Assembly: GCA_963662765.2 (NCBI GenBank)
Contig: CAXXUP010000005.1
Span: 172,004-236,003 of the forward strand
Length of the DNA stretch: 64,000 nucleotides
Direction of reading: 5' to 3'
Origin: DATMXT01 sp963662765
GTDB lineage: Bacteria; Bacillota; Clostridia; Oscillospirales; Feifaniaceae
Shown here in pieces: positions 1 through 8,339 of this stretch (its first letter is position 1; the number at the start of each line of letters is the position of its first letter). The notes below the pieces were generated by a model. That model searched no databases and was not told where the DNA came from. It was given only the letters and a program-made list of their open reading frames with translations. The position numbers and the translations under genes are program-made.

Positions 1-2
1 TG

Positions 3-935
3 TCCCGCGTTGATTTTGACGTGCTCTCGGACCTCTGGCTGGTATTCTACGGGCTTGCGGCCGCCGCCATCGTCTTCACAATCCTGTTCGGGCGAGGCCC
101 AACCGGAGACAGCAATAAAAACTGGATTTATCTGGGATTCGTCAGCATCCAGCCGGCCGAATTCGTCAAAATTGCCTATATTTTGATCTTCGCCCGTGCA
201 ATTGAAAAGTGCAAGGAGGCCGTAAGCTCCCTGCGAAGCCTTCTCTATCTCGGCGCGGTCGCAGGTGGACTGCTTGCCCTCATGGCCCTGCAGGGCGACA
301 TGGGCAATATGTTGGTCTTTTTGTTCATCACACTCATCATGCTTTTTGCGGCAGGCCTGAACTGGAAGTACTTTGCGGGAGGCATCGTCCTCGCCACGTT
401 TGCAGCCCCTATCCTCTGGACAAAAGTGCTCAGTAATTACATGCGCGACCGTATTCTCTTCGGCTTTCGGCCGGAGCTTGACCCGTCCGGCTACGGATAT
501 CAGGCCATTCAGAGCAAAATCGCCATCGCCTCCGGCCAACTTCTCGGAAAAGGATATATGAACGGCACCCAGGTGAAAATTATTCCCGCCCGCGAGACCG
601 ACTTTATTTTCGCAACGGCCGGCGAGGAATTCGGACTGATCGGCTGCCTAATTGTCGTCGGTCTCCTGCTCTTCATCATGGTTCGCACACTGCAGATTGC
701 CCGTCTATCCCAAAACGATGTCGGGGTGATGGTCTGCACCGGATTTTTTGCGCTGCTCTTCGCCCAGACCTTTGAGAACGTCGGCATGTGCCTCGCTCTG
801 CTTCCGGTTGTCGGCATCACGCTGCCGTTTTTCAGCTACGGCGGCTCCTCGGTACTTTCACTGTGGTGCGGTGTTGGACTTGTCATGTCGGTCTGTGCTC
901 AGAGCAGGCGCACCCTCTCCTTCGACCCGTATTGA
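3..935 (+). CDS. FtsW/RodA/SpoVE (SEDS) family peptidoglycan polymerase, 5'-truncated
   Basis: Polytopic membrane protein that polymerises lipid II glycan strands together with a class B PBP. The frame is open to the left edge, so the start and first membrane segments lie outside the window and 310 residues remain. Family landmarks seen are QPAEFVKI near the visible N-terminus, TDFIF followed by GEEFGLIG in the last third, and LPFFSYGGSS close to the C-terminus, separated by strongly hydrophobic segments. The sequence alone does not settle whether it serves elongation (RodA), division (FtsW) or the spore cortex (SpoVE). It ends 25 bp before a terminator and faces nrdR convergently. Confidence 0.9.
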   Translation, partial: SRVDFDVLSDLWLVFYGLAAAAIVFTILFGRGPTGDSNKNWIYLGFVSIQPAEFVKIAYILIFARAIEKCKEAVSSLRSLLYLGAVAGGLLALMALQGDMGNMLVFLFITLIMLFAAGLNWKYFAGGIVLATFAAPILWTKVLSNYMRDRILFGFRPELDPSGYGYQAIQSKIAIASGQLLGKGYMNGTQVKIIPARETDFIFATAGEEFGLIGCLIVVGLLLFIMVRTLQIARLSQNDVGVMVCTGFFALLFAQTFENVGMCLALLPVVGITLPFFSYGGSSVLSLWCGVGLVMSVCAQSRRTLSFDPY

Positions 936-960
936 CGAATCGTCCGTTTCACACAAAAAA

Positions 961-991
961 CCGCAGGCGAAAATGCCTGCGGTTTTTATTG
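961..991 (+). terminator. Intrinsic terminator between the SEDS gene and nrdR
   Basis: An 8-bp perfect stem (CCGCAGGC/GCCTGCGG, 6-nt loop) is followed by TTTTTATT on the plus strand and preceded by AAAAAA, so it can terminate both convergent genes. Confidence 0.85.
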
Positions 992-1000
992 ATGTCTCTT

Positions 1001-1456
1001 CTATTTCTCGCCGAGCAGTTTATTGAGTTCTTCTTTGAATGTATTGATGTCCCGAAACTGCCTGTAGACCGAGGCAAAGCGGACATATGCGACTTCGTCC
1101 AAAGCTTTGAGCCGCTCCATCACAAGCTCGCCGATATCAGCGGATGTGACTTCCCTGTCAAGCCGACCGCCAAGCTGGGACTCAATGTCATCCACAAGCA
1201 TCTCGACTTCCTTGACCGGAATCGGGCGCTTCTCACAGGCCTTCATAATACCGCGAAGCAGCTTTATGCGGTCATAGGTCTCGCGGGTCTTGTCCTTCTT
1301 GACGACCATGATCGGCATGTTTTCAATGGTCTCGTAAGTGGTGAAGCGCTTTCCGCAAGACAGACATTCGCGCCGCCTGCGTATGCTCGCACCTTCGTCG
1401 GTAGGTCGGGAGTCGATCACTTTACTTTCCGGATATCCGCAAAAGCAGCACTTCAT
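1001..1456 (-). CDS. nrdR: Transcriptional repressor NrdR
   Basis: ATP/dATP-sensing repressor of ribonucleotide reductase genes, 151 residues, the usual family length. The N-terminus is a four-cysteine zinc ribbon (MKCCFCGYPESKV with a second CLSCGKRF pair) and the rest is the ATP-cone. The ATG at 1456 is chosen because GGAGGGG lies just upstream and the zinc ribbon begins exactly there; the longer open frame upstream is unrelated in composition. The window also holds a class II reductase gene (nrdJ), an obvious candidate target, although I could not recognise an NrdR box at its promoter. Confidence 0.96.
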   Translation of the reverse strand: MKCCFCGYPESKVIDSRPTDEGASIRRRRECLSCGKRFTTYETIENMPIMVVKKDKTRETYDRIKLLRGIMKACEKRPIPVKEVEMLVDDIESQLGGRLDREVTSADIGELVMERLKALDEVAYVRFASVYRQFRDINTFKEELNKLLGEK

Positions 1457-1489
1457 TTTTACCCCTCCGCAATGCATTATCGCTCTATA

Positions 1490-1507
1490 TGTGGTATATT
1501 TTACACA
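1490..1507. promoter_or_regulatory. Palindrome upstream of nrdR, possible operator
   Basis: TGTG and CACA half-sites flank an AT-rich centre in an 18-bp imperfect inverted repeat, 34-51 bp before the nrdR ATG. The overlapping ACACAATATA at 1503-1512 resembles one half of an NrdR box, but the other half is poor. Autoregulation is an inference only. Confidence 0.3.
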
Positions 1508-1550
1508 ATATACATCGATATTACCATATTCGAGCAAATATTGCAATACA

Positions 1551-1793
1551 TCAGGAACAAAGCCAGTCCTCTACTACATCAGAAAATGTCAGCGTCGTGA
1601 CTCCGCCGCGGCAAAGGAGGGCTATCAAGTTGAGAATTTCAGTGCGTGAGACAGATATCTCAGGTATTGACAACTTATCGCCAGTATCAATATCCATGAC
1701 GGAAATCCCGTAACTGCCGGCGCCATCGATAAGAGAATACCTGCATCGCAAACCTTGATGGTCAGATACAGATACCAACGTCTCACTGTACAT
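1551..1793 (-). CDS. DUF6514 family small protein
   Basis: An 80-residue protein of unknown function that resembles the clostridial DUF6514 family. The pattern seen is an N-terminal beta-rich half containing SYGISV, a middle segment with SVSRTEI, and a C-terminal half ending VVEDWL. There is no signal peptide or membrane segment. The ATG at 1793 is chosen because GGAGG sits 5 bases upstream; an upstream TTG in frame has no ribosome site. The gene stands alone, with three Spo0A-like boxes in its upstream region (1875-1891 and 1980-1987), which suggests expression at sporulation onset. That role is inference; the molecular function is unknown. Confidence 0.75.
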   Translation of the reverse strand: MYSETLVSVSDHQGLRCRYSLIDGAGSYGISVMDIDTGDKLSIPEISVSRTEILNLIALLCRGGVTTLTFSDVVEDWLCS

Positions 1794-1874
1794 AACTACC
1801 TCCAATTGATTAAATAATTCTTCTACATTTTATACCGCGTCCAATAAAAGGTAAAGATGTTTTGTCATATTTCG

Positions 1875-1891
1875 TTCGACATAATTCGACA
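1875..1891 (-). promoter_or_regulatory. Tandem Spo0A-like boxes upstream of the DUF6514 gene
   Basis: On the minus strand two exact TGTCGAA heptamers (1875-1881 and 1885-1891) are spaced 10 bp apart, one helical turn, on the same face. TGTCGAA is the known core of the Spo0A-P binding site. They lie 82-98 bp before the DUF6514 start. A GAAGAATTA element resembling a sigma-H -10 lies closer to the gene. The match is to consensus only; binding is not shown. Confidence 0.6.
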
Positions 1892-1979
1892 TTTATTTGT
1901 GAAAATGTAGACAACTGTTGAATATATTCAAACCAAATTGTTTAAGTCATAAAAAAACTATCGATAATTACCTGCTAAA

Positions 1980-1987
1980 TTCGACAA
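1980..1987 (-). promoter_or_regulatory. Third Spo0A-like box
   Basis: TTGTCGAA on the minus strand is a full match to the extended 0A box, about 190 bp upstream of the DUF6514 gene. The rest of the roughly 300-bp gap between 1794 and 2099 is AT-rich and holds only these boxes and the hairpin at 1998-2035; I see no further gene. Confidence 0.5.
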
Positions 1988-1997
1988 ACGGTCATAA

Positions 1998-2035
1998 ATC
2001 GGCCCTGCATTTTTATACGCTAATGCAGGGCCGAT
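1998..2035 (-). terminator. Strong hairpin downstream of lysS
   Basis: A 14-bp perfect stem (1998-2011 with 2022-2035, core ATCGGCCCTGCA) and a 10-nt loop lie 65 bp past the lysS stop. The following minus-strand bases are only weakly U-rich (TTTATG), so it is a probable but imperfect terminator of greA-lysS. Confidence 0.55.
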
Positions 2036-2099
2036 GTATCAATATTCTATTGTGGCAGGTCTGCAGAATTTTTCCTCACTGTTTTGTATATTTTGCACA

Positions 2100-3587
2100 T
2101 TAAGGCCGCATGGTCGGGAAGAGCAGCACGTCGCGGATGGAATAGCTGTCGGTCAGGAGCATGGCGAGTCGGTCGATGCCGACCCCAAGTCCGCCTGTCG
2201 GAGGCATGCCGTACTCCAGCGCATTGATATAGTCTGTGTCCATCATGGAGGCCTCTTCATCACCGCTGTCACGCATGTTCTGCTGACGCTCGAAGCGCTC
2301 CTTTTGGTCGATGGGGTCGTTGAGCTCCGAGAAGGCGTTTGCGAACTCCCTGCCTGTGATGAAGAGCTCAAACCGCTCAGTGAGCGCCTTGTTGGTCGGC
2401 ATGCGCTTGGCCAGGGGCGAAATTTCGACCGGGTACTCGGTGATATAGGTGGGCGAAATCAATTTGTCCTCGACCCGCTCATCAAAGCAGATGGCGATGA
2501 GATCGCCGCGTGAAGGCGACCCCTCGAAGGGAATTCCGGCAGCCTTGCAGGCTGTTCTGGCCTCTTCGTCGGTCGTAATCGTATCAAAGTCGACCCCCGC
2601 ATAGGTTTTGACCGCGTCGATCATGGTGATACGCTTGAATGGCGGCGTGAGATCGACCTCGGTGCCCTGGTACATCGTCTTATAGGAGCCATTGACCTTC
2701 ATGCAGACTTCCGAGAGCATCTCCTCAACCAGCACCATGATGTCTCTGTAGTCGGCGTAGGCCTCGTAGAGCTCGATGGTGGTAAACTCCGGATTGTGTT
2801 TGATATCCATGCCCTCGTTGCGGAAAATACGGCCGATTTCGTAGACTTTCTCGAGTCCGCCCACAATGAGCCGCTTTAAGTGCAGCTCGGTCGCAATTCG
2901 CAGATACATGTCAATGTCAAGTGTGTTGTGGTGTGTGATAAAGGGCCTCGCGTTTGCGCCGCCCGAAATGTTGCTTAAAATCGGCGTCTCAACCTCGATA
3001 TAGCCGCGCTTGTCAAGAAATTCCCGGATATAGCGGATGATGAGGCTGCGCTTAATGAAAGTCTCCTGCACATCGTTGTTCATGATGAGGTCGACATAGC
3101 GCTGGCGGTAGCGCATCTCAACATCCTTGAGTCCATGGAACTTCTCGGGCAGCGGGCGCAGCGACTTTGCAAGCAGTGTGAGTTCCTTCGCGTGGACCGA
3201 AATTTCACCCCGCCGGGTCTTGAAGATGAAGCCCTTGATTCCGATGATGTCGCCGATGTCCCACCGGTGGAATTCGGCATACGCATCTTCGCCCAGATCG
3301 TCGACCTTGGCGTAGATCTGAACCCGGCCATCCCGGTCCTTCATGTCAAAGAATGAGGCCTTACCCATATCCCGGCGCGACATCATGCGGCCGGCAATCG
3401 AGACTTCTTTGCCCTCCATGGTCTCGAAGTTTGCACAAATCTCCGCCGCGTTGCTCGTGCGGACAAATTTCACTATTTCAAAGGGATCGCGTCCCTGAGC
3501 CTGCAGGTCAAAGAACTTTGCACGTCGGACCCTCAGAATTTCTGTTAAGTCCGAAACTTCACCTTGCGGGTTGTTGTTGACGTCCAT
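2100..3587 (-). CDS. lysS: Lysyl-tRNA synthetase, class II
   Basis: Charges tRNA-Lys with lysine in the cytoplasm. The 495-residue length is normal for the class II enzyme. An N-terminal OB-fold anticodon-binding domain spans roughly residues 55-170. The catalytic core has motif 2 (GRIFRNEGMD with HNPEFT) and motif 3 (GLGVGIDRL) near the C-terminus. It lies 15 bp after greA and is probably co-transcribed from the greA promoter at 4146-4174. I see no T-box leader upstream. Confidence 0.98.
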   Translation of the reverse strand: MDVNNNPQGEVSDLTEILRVRRAKFFDLQAQGRDPFEIVKFVRTSNAAEICANFETMEGKEVSIAGRMMSRRDMGKASFFDMKDRDGRVQIYAKVDDLGEDAYAEFHRWDIGDIIGIKGFIFKTRRGEISVHAKELTLLAKSLRPLPEKFHGLKDVEMRYRQRYVDLIMNNDVQETFIKRSLIIRYIREFLDKRGYIEVETPILSNISGGANARPFITHHNTLDIDMYLRIATELHLKRLIVGGLEKVYEIGRIFRNEGMDIKHNPEFTTIELYEAYADYRDIMVLVEEMLSEVCMKVNGSYKTMYQGTEVDLTPPFKRITMIDAVKTYAGVDFDTITTDEEARTACKAAGIPFEGSPSRGDLIAICFDERVEDKLISPTYITEYPVEISPLAKRMPTNKALTERFELFITGREFANAFSELNDPIDQKERFERQQNMRDSGDEEASMMDTDYINALEYGMPPTGGLGVGIDRLAMLLTDSYSIRDVLLFPTMRP

Positions 3588-3602
3588 TATTTACATCCTT
3601 TC

Positions 3603-4100
3603 TTATTGATGTGCGCCCGGATCAAAAGCAATACTGCGAATTTCCAGCACAACGGTACCTCCGGGCGTTTCAATCGAGACGGTATCCCCCACCTCGTGTC
3701 CGAGAAGCGCGGCTCCGATCGGAGATTCGCGCGAAATTTTATTGGAGAACGCTGCGTTGTCGGCCGAGCCGACAAGCGCGTACGTGCACTCTTCGTTAAA
3801 CTCTTTTTCATAGACGACGACGATGGAACCGAGGTGGACCTTGTTCTCGTCAATTTCGCTCTCATCGACAACCCTGGCACCTGTCAGCTTGGCTTCGTTT
3901 TGCGCGATCTCGGCCTCAAGGATAGCCTGTTCGTTCTTCGCGTCATCGTATTCGGCATTTTCTGAGAGGTCCCCGAAACCTCTCGCCTGTTTAAGGTTGT
4001 CCGCTACCTCCTGACGGCGCTCTGTCACCAGATACTCCTGGCGTTTTTGGAGTGCGTCGTATTCCTTTTTTGTCATGACTAAGTCGTTTGTAGCAGCCAT
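3603..4100 (-). CDS. greA: Transcription elongation factor GreA
   Basis: Binds the RNA polymerase secondary channel and stimulates cleavage of backtracked RNA. The 165-residue protein has the typical N-terminal antiparallel coiled coil with the GDLSENAEYDDAK signature whose acidic residues act at the polymerase active site, followed by the FKBP-like C-terminal domain ending in LEIRSI. The ATG at 4100 is supported by GGAG 9 bases upstream, by the family N-terminus (MTKKEYDALQ) and by the promoter immediately upstream. It is the first gene of greA-lysS. Confidence 0.97.
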   Translation of the reverse strand: MAATNDLVMTKKEYDALQKRQEYLVTERRQEVADNLKQARGFGDLSENAEYDDAKNEQAILEAEIAQNEAKLTGARVVDESEIDENKVHLGSIVVVYEKEFNEECTYALVGSADNAAFSNKISRESPIGAALLGHEVGDTVSIETPGGTVVLEIRSIAFDPGAHQ

Positions 4101-4145
4101 CTTAACTCTCCTTTTGGGGGTATATTGAGATTTCCATGTTAGAAA

Positions 4146-4174
4146 ATTATATGCCGGGCGGGTAGTTCTGTCAA
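4146..4174 (-). promoter_or_regulatory. Sigma-A promoter of greA-lysS
   Basis: Consensus TTGACA (4169-4174) and TATAAT (4146-4151) on the minus strand with 17-bp spacing. The -35 hexamer overlaps the stop codon of the upstream gene. Confidence 0.85.
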
Positions 4175-4944
4175 TAGGTCGCGAGCAACACCGGTTTAAA
4201 TACCTCCGCAGCACGTCCTTGTGCCGCTGCGCACACAAGGGCACATCGCTCAAGCTCTGACAGTTGTTTGGGCAGCGGAAGGGCTCTCGGCAGCGCAAGC
4301 GTCATGGTGTTGAAGGTGCGCCCGTCCACTACGCGTGCCCCCTCGGCTGAAAGGTCAACGGCAAGTCTTGTGACAACCCTTGTCTCGGGGGCACAGTCGA
4401 GCAGCACTGCCACGTCGGTTTTCACCGGCCCCACCGACGTTGTATGAACCGCAAGCCCCGTCTCGTACAGCAGCCGCTCGGTCAAAGGGTCCGTTTTGCT
4501 GCCAAAGGAGGTCATTACGGTCAAAGCGCCGGTGCACTTTGCGGCGCATTTGAGCAGATCGTAACTGAGCCGCTCCCCCTTTGCATCCACAATCGTCAAA
4601 CGTCTGGTGCCCAGCGATACCTCACTAAGCTCGGCAGCGCGGGCAACCATGCTGCAGAGAATCTTCGGCGCATAGTCCCTAGCCGTGATGCGCGGGACGC
4701 CGACGCGGTCGACCGCCTGCATAACCGACGGCAGCATGATTTCAAGCTGCCGGCTGAGGAGCACCGCCGTAGCTTTCTGTTTGTGCAGCATCAGCTCAGT
4801 ACGCCGCGCGAACTTTCGAGGACGGCGCGGCATGGCGATGGCCGCCGTGACAAAAGAGCCGCCGACCTCCGGGGGCAGCGCGGTCTGAGAGCACTGCCAC
4901 GAGGAGCCCTTCGCCTCTTTGTCGAGCACTAGAACAACGACCAT
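4171..4944 (-). CDS. Hypothetical protein, function not recognised
   Basis: A 257-residue protein I cannot assign. It begins with a short hydrophobic beta-like stretch (MVVVLVLD), has a basic patch around residues 38-48 (PRRPRKFARR), then alternating helix and strand of alpha/beta character, with VAVLLDCAPET in the C-terminal half. There is no signal peptide, clear membrane segment or cysteine cluster. The ATG at 4944 is preferred because AGGGGTGG precedes it; the ATG at 4957-4959 has no ribosome site. The start codon and ribosome site sit inside an 11-bp inverted repeat. It lies between the S41 protease gene and greA on the same strand, apparently as its own unit. Confidence 0.7.
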   Translation of the reverse strand: MVVVLVLDKEAKGSSWQCSQTALPPEVGGSFVTAAIAMPRRPRKFARRTELMLHKQKATAVLLSRQLEIMLPSVMQAVDRVGVPRITARDYAPKILCSMVARAAELSEVSLGTRRLTIVDAKGERLSYDLLKCAAKCTGALTVMTSFGSKTDPLTERLLYETGLAVHTTSVGPVKTDVAVLLDCAPETRVVTRLAVDLSAEGARVVDGRTFNTMTLALPRALPLPKQLSELERCALVCAAAQGRAAEVFKPVLLATY

Positions 4945-4976
4945 AATACCACCCCTCATAAAGTAGTATTATGGTC
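4939..4976. repeat. Perfect 11-bp inverted repeat over a start codon
   Basis: GACCATAATAC (4939-4949) and GTATTATGGTC (4966-4976) flank 16 bp. In the minus-strand mRNA the downstream arm contains the ATG of the unknown gene and the loop holds its ribosome site. It could act as a DNA operator or as a translation-controlling hairpin. Confidence 0.6.
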
Positions 4977-5011
4977 ATTTATCATTTAGAACATTGCGTA
5001 CCGGGCCTTAT

Positions 5012-6235
5012 TTATTCGTACCGGACGGTGTAGTTTTGGGGCTTGTCCCCGGCTTCGAGTGCCGTAACAGCACGCTGCAGCTGGACGTCTTCGTCATAGG
5101 TCAGATAATAGGCCTTATACCGCAGCTCCTCTGGCAGCTCCACCTCAATGTGCGGAAAAACTCCGATTCCGTGGTAGTTTTTACCGGACGGTGGGTTGTA
5201 GAGGGCGTTGGTCAGGTTGACGGCCGTACCGTCTCCAAGCGGGAAGACCGTCTGCATGCAGCCCTTCCCGAACGTTTTCTCGCCCACTAAAAGTGCCTTG
5301 TTGTAGTCGCGCAGCGTCGCGGCGAACAGCTCGGCGGCGCTGTAGGTCTCTCCGTTGATCAGCACCGCAAGCGGCATGTTGATTTCACTTGCATCCGACT
5401 TCTCGGTCTCCACCGTGCCATCCTTATAGACAATTTCAATGATGTTGCCCTCGGGCACCAGCATATCGAGAATGTCGCAGATGGTGGTAAGCTCCCCGCC
5501 CGCGTTATTGCGCACATCAAAGATGAGCCCCTTTGCGCCCTGCGCGATCAGATCCTCAAGGGCCGCTTTGAATTGGTCGTAGGTCGGATAGTCGAACTCC
5601 TGGATTTGAATATACCCGTAGCCGCTGTCAAGCATTCTGTATTCCACCGTCGTGGTGGCAAATGTCGCCCTGACCACCGAAAAATCAAGGACCTCACCAT
5701 CCCGGTTGACTGTGAAAACAGCGGCTGTTCCCTCTTCGCCGAGCAGCTTGTCGACCGCAGCATCATATCCGATATCGACAACATCCTCGCCCTCGACAAC
5801 CGTGATGAGGTCGCCCGCCAGAAGACCGGCCGCCTGCGCAGGCGAGCCCTTCATGACCTGAATGATCCGGATTAGCCCGCTGTCTCCGGCGTAGTTGACC
5901 CTAACGCCGATGCCGACAAAATTGCCCTCCAGCTCTGACGACATCGTGGAGTAAGTCTCGGCGTCCATATAGTAGCTGTAGTCGTCTTCAATCCCATATA
6001 CGAGACCGGAAAGCGTCCAGTCCTGCAATTTCTGATCATCGATGTCAAAGACGAAGTTCTTCCGGATGATATCCTCAAGCCGGATGAGTTTAGAATATTT
6101 GGTCTTGATGCCGGCGACATCAGTCAGCGTCCTGTTGACAACTTGCTGATAGCCGAAAAATGTCGCCGTGAAGGCGGCAAAGGCGCTCAGGATACAGCAG
6201 AACAGCAGCGTTAGGGCCGAAAACTTCTTTTTCAT
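5012..6235 (-). CDS. S41 family C-terminal processing peptidase
   Basis: Extracytoplasmic serine protease of the CtpA/CtpB type, 407 residues. An N-terminal membrane anchor or signal (about residues 7-28) is followed by a PDZ domain around residues 95-185 (GIGVRV, then GSPAQAAGLLAGD). The catalytic core has the serine in NGETYSAAE (about residue 299) and the lysine in GEKTFGKG (about residue 324). It follows the M23 peptidase gene by 17 bp and belongs to the ftsEX cluster, an arrangement that suggests control of cell-wall hydrolysis. The specific substrate cannot be told from sequence; a sporulation CtpB role is also possible. Confidence 0.95.
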   Translation of the reverse strand: MKKKFSALTLLFCCILSAFAAFTATFFGYQQVVNRTLTDVAGIKTKYSKLIRLEDIIRKNFVFDIDDQKLQDWTLSGLVYGIEDDYSYYMDAETYSTMSSELEGNFVGIGVRVNYAGDSGLIRIIQVMKGSPAQAAGLLAGDLITVVEGEDVVDIGYDAAVDKLLGEEGTAAVFTVNRDGEVLDFSVVRATFATTTVEYRMLDSGYGYIQIQEFDYPTYDQFKAALEDLIAQGAKGLIFDVRNNAGGELTTICDILDMLVPEGNIIEIVYKDGTVETEKSDASEINMPLAVLINGETYSAAELFAATLRDYNKALLVGEKTFGKGCMQTVFPLGDGTAVNLTNALYNPPSGKNYHGIGVFPHIEVELPEELRYKAYYLTYDEDVQLQRAVTALEAGDKPQNYTVRYE

Positions 6236-6252
6236 AAGCGCTTCCTTTATCG

Positions 6253-7428
6253 TCAGCTTGGGGTGACATAGTTAAGCGGCTGCACACTGTCACCGTTGAC
6301 ACGCACTTCGAAGTGCAGATGGTTACCGGTCGATAGTCCCGTCGTTCCGACGGCGCCGATCTTCTGCCCCTTTGTGACGGTTTCGCCGGTCGCAACGATG
6401 GCCGATGTCTTCATATGCGCATAGAATGTCGCAATCCCGCCGCCGTGGTCAAGCAGGATGTAGTTTCCCCATGCGCTGCTGTACCCGGTCTTGAGCACGG
6501 TTCCGGAGGCTGCGGCAAGGATCTTGGTGCCGCCGGCCGCTGCGATGTCGATACCGGTGTGCATTTTGTAGACGCCGGTGATGGGGTGGGTGCGCATACC
6601 GAATACAGTGGTGATACGAGTATACCCCGGGGTGGGCCAAATCATGTTACCGCCTATATAGTCGGACGGCGCCAGGGAGCGGAGCAGCTCCTTGAGCTCT
6701 TCGTTTAACCGCTCCTCCTCGGCCTCAGCCTCTTTATAGAGTTTTTGCTTCCGGATGATGTCGGAATCAAGTTCAGCTATGTAGGACGCCGCATCCTTTG
6801 TTGCCTGCTGCAGCGAGGTTTTGTCCTCCAGAGCCTCCTCCTTGAGCGCCTCTTGTTTTGCCTTGTCCTGCTCGATGGTGGCTTTGACATCAAGAATTTC
6901 CTGCTTGGAGGCCCGAAGTGAGGTCAGCAGATTTTCATCATACGCCGCAATAGCGGCCGCATTGTCAAGCCTTGTCATGAGATCGGAGAATGACGCGGAT
7001 CCGAATACGACATCAAGATAGGACAGCTTTCCGGAAAGCTGGGTTTCCTGCATCCGCAGTAAATAGAGCTCGGTCTGGCTGTCAATGTCCGACTGCACAT
7101 CCGCACTCTCCTGCTCCTTTTCGGCGATCTGCCTCGAATACTCGCCGATCATGTTGTCCATAAGGTCGATTTTGCTGGTAAGGGTGTTGACCTGCTTTTC
7201 AAGCTGGGACTTCTTTTGAAGCTCGGTCTGTTTGCTGTTCTTGGTGTTTTTGATCTCTTTTTCAAGAGCGGCCTGCTCCTTCGCGAGCTGGTCAAGCTGT
7301 TTTTCCAGGTCCGTTATGGAGCTGGTGTCAGCCGCAAACGCGTTGATGACAATCGGCCCGACGGCGGCCAGTACGAAAAGCACGGCAAGCGCGACCGCAA
7401 TGTTTCGGATGAGTTTCCTATTGCCCAT
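6253..7428 (-). CDS. M23 peptidase with coiled-coil region (EnvC-like)
   Basis: Predicted murein hydrolase or hydrolase activator of 391 residues. A single N-terminal hydrophobic segment (about residues 8-30) is followed by some 200 residues of coiled coil rich in Lys, Glu and Gln. The C-terminal LytM/M23 domain has HPITGVYKMHTGID and the GNHLHFEV metal-binding motif, so the zinc ligands look intact. The ATG at 7428 follows GGAGG; an upstream in-frame TTG overlaps that ribosome site. It lies directly downstream of ftsEX, the known arrangement in which FtsEX gates coiled-coil peptidoglycan hydrolases, so FtsX is the likely partner. Confidence 0.94.
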   Translation of the reverse strand: MGNRKLIRNIAVALAVLFVLAAVGPIVINAFAADTSSITDLEKQLDQLAKEQAALEKEIKNTKNSKQTELQKKSQLEKQVNTLTSKIDLMDNMIGEYSRQIAEKEQESADVQSDIDSQTELYLLRMQETQLSGKLSYLDVVFGSASFSDLMTRLDNAAAIAAYDENLLTSLRASKQEILDVKATIEQDKAKQEALKEEALEDKTSLQQATKDAASYIAELDSDIIRKQKLYKEAEAEEERLNEELKELLRSLAPSDYIGGNMIWPTPGYTRITTVFGMRTHPITGVYKMHTGIDIAAAGGTKILAAASGTVLKTGYSSAWGNYILLDHGGGIATFYAHMKTSAIVATGETVTKGQKIGAVGTTGLSTGNHLHFEVRVNGDSVQPLNYVTPS

Positions 7429-7448
7429 GTGACACGCATCCTCCTTTG

Positions 7449-8339
7449 TCAAATGTCAAGATATTTGCGTATGGATATTCCGCTTCCAAGGACGCCGACC
7501 ACAAGTCCGCATCCGATAAAGGCGGTGAGCAGCGGAGTAAATGCCTGCTGGAACGTGATGATGGTGATGGCCTTGATGGCCGCCGCCAGTTTCTCCATGA
7601 CATAAGTATAGGCGTACCACTCAACCGCAAAGCCGATGGCCGCAGCGCTAAGTCCAATGATGCCCCCCTCGAAAATAAAGGGCCACCGCACAAACCAGTC
7701 GGTCGCACCGACAAACTTCATGATGTTGATCTGCCTTCGGTTGACAAATCGGGCGATTTTGATGGTGTTGACAATGATAAAGAGCGATGCGACAAAGAGC
7801 AGTCCCATAATCCAGTAGCAGACAAAGTAAATGGCCTTGGCCACCTGCTGCATGCCGTCGATGATGTCTTTGCGCATGCGCACCCTGTAGACGCCTTCAA
7901 GCTGCTGGAACTGGTAGACGGTCTCATCGTACAGCTCCAGATCCTTCATGGTGACGACGTAATAGTCGCGAAGTGGATTGATGCCCCGCTCCTCGATGTC
8001 GGCATAGAGGTCCTCCTCGTCGGAATAAGCCTCCTTGTACTCCTCAAAGGCCTGCTCCTTTGTGACGAATTCGCACTTGTCCACATTCTCGATGGCCACA
8101 ACTCTTTTGCCGATCTCGGTGATCTGCTCATCGGTCAAATCGTCGTTTAGAAAGAGCACGGTTTCGTTTTCATCTTGCAGCATTTTGAGGTTAAGGTCCA
8201 CATTCTGATAAATGAGCCAAAAATTTCCCATGATAAGCAGGCAGGCCGCGAGGACACCCACAGCCGCCATCGAAACATATTTGTTGGACCAGAAATACTT
8301 CCAGCCCTGACTGATAAAATAGCCGATATTACCTATCAC
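7449..8339 (-). CDS. ftsX: Cell division protein FtsX
   Basis: Membrane subunit of the FtsEX complex. One N-terminal membrane helix, a large extracytoplasmic loop (about residues 50-160) rich in acidic residues, then three C-terminal helices form the standard FtsX topology; GVLGSGISIRKYL is at the end. The GTG at 8339 is preferred because GGAAGGG lies 7 bases upstream and it yields the common start IGNIGYF; a GTG at 8363 is also in frame but lacks a ribosome site. It overlaps the end of ftsE by 11 bp, indicating translational coupling. Confidence 0.95.
   Translation of the reverse strand: MIGNIGYFISQGWKYFWSNKYVSMAAVGVLAACLLIMGNFWLIYQNVDLNLKMLQDENETVLFLNDDLTDEQITEIGKRVVAIENVDKCEFVTKEQAFEEYKEAYSDEEDLYADIEERGINPLRDYYVVTMKDLELYDETVYQFQQLEGVYRVRMRKDIIDGMQQVAKAIYFVCYWIMGLLFVASLFIIVNTIKIARFVNRRQINIMKFVGATDWFVRWPFIFEGGIIGLSAAAIGFAVEWYAYTYVMEKLAAAIKAITIITFQQAFTPLLTAFIGCGLVVGVLGSGISIRKYLDI

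Noticed and set aside
1503..1518. A possible NrdR box upstream of nrdR
   Set aside because: Only the left half matches the consensus well, and I cannot find the usual second box at a helical distance. Kept only as a low-confidence palindrome.
3588..4200. T-box leader for lysS
   Set aside because: lysS follows greA by 15 bp in an operon. No T-box core sequence or specifier hairpin is present, and the greA promoter region is too short.
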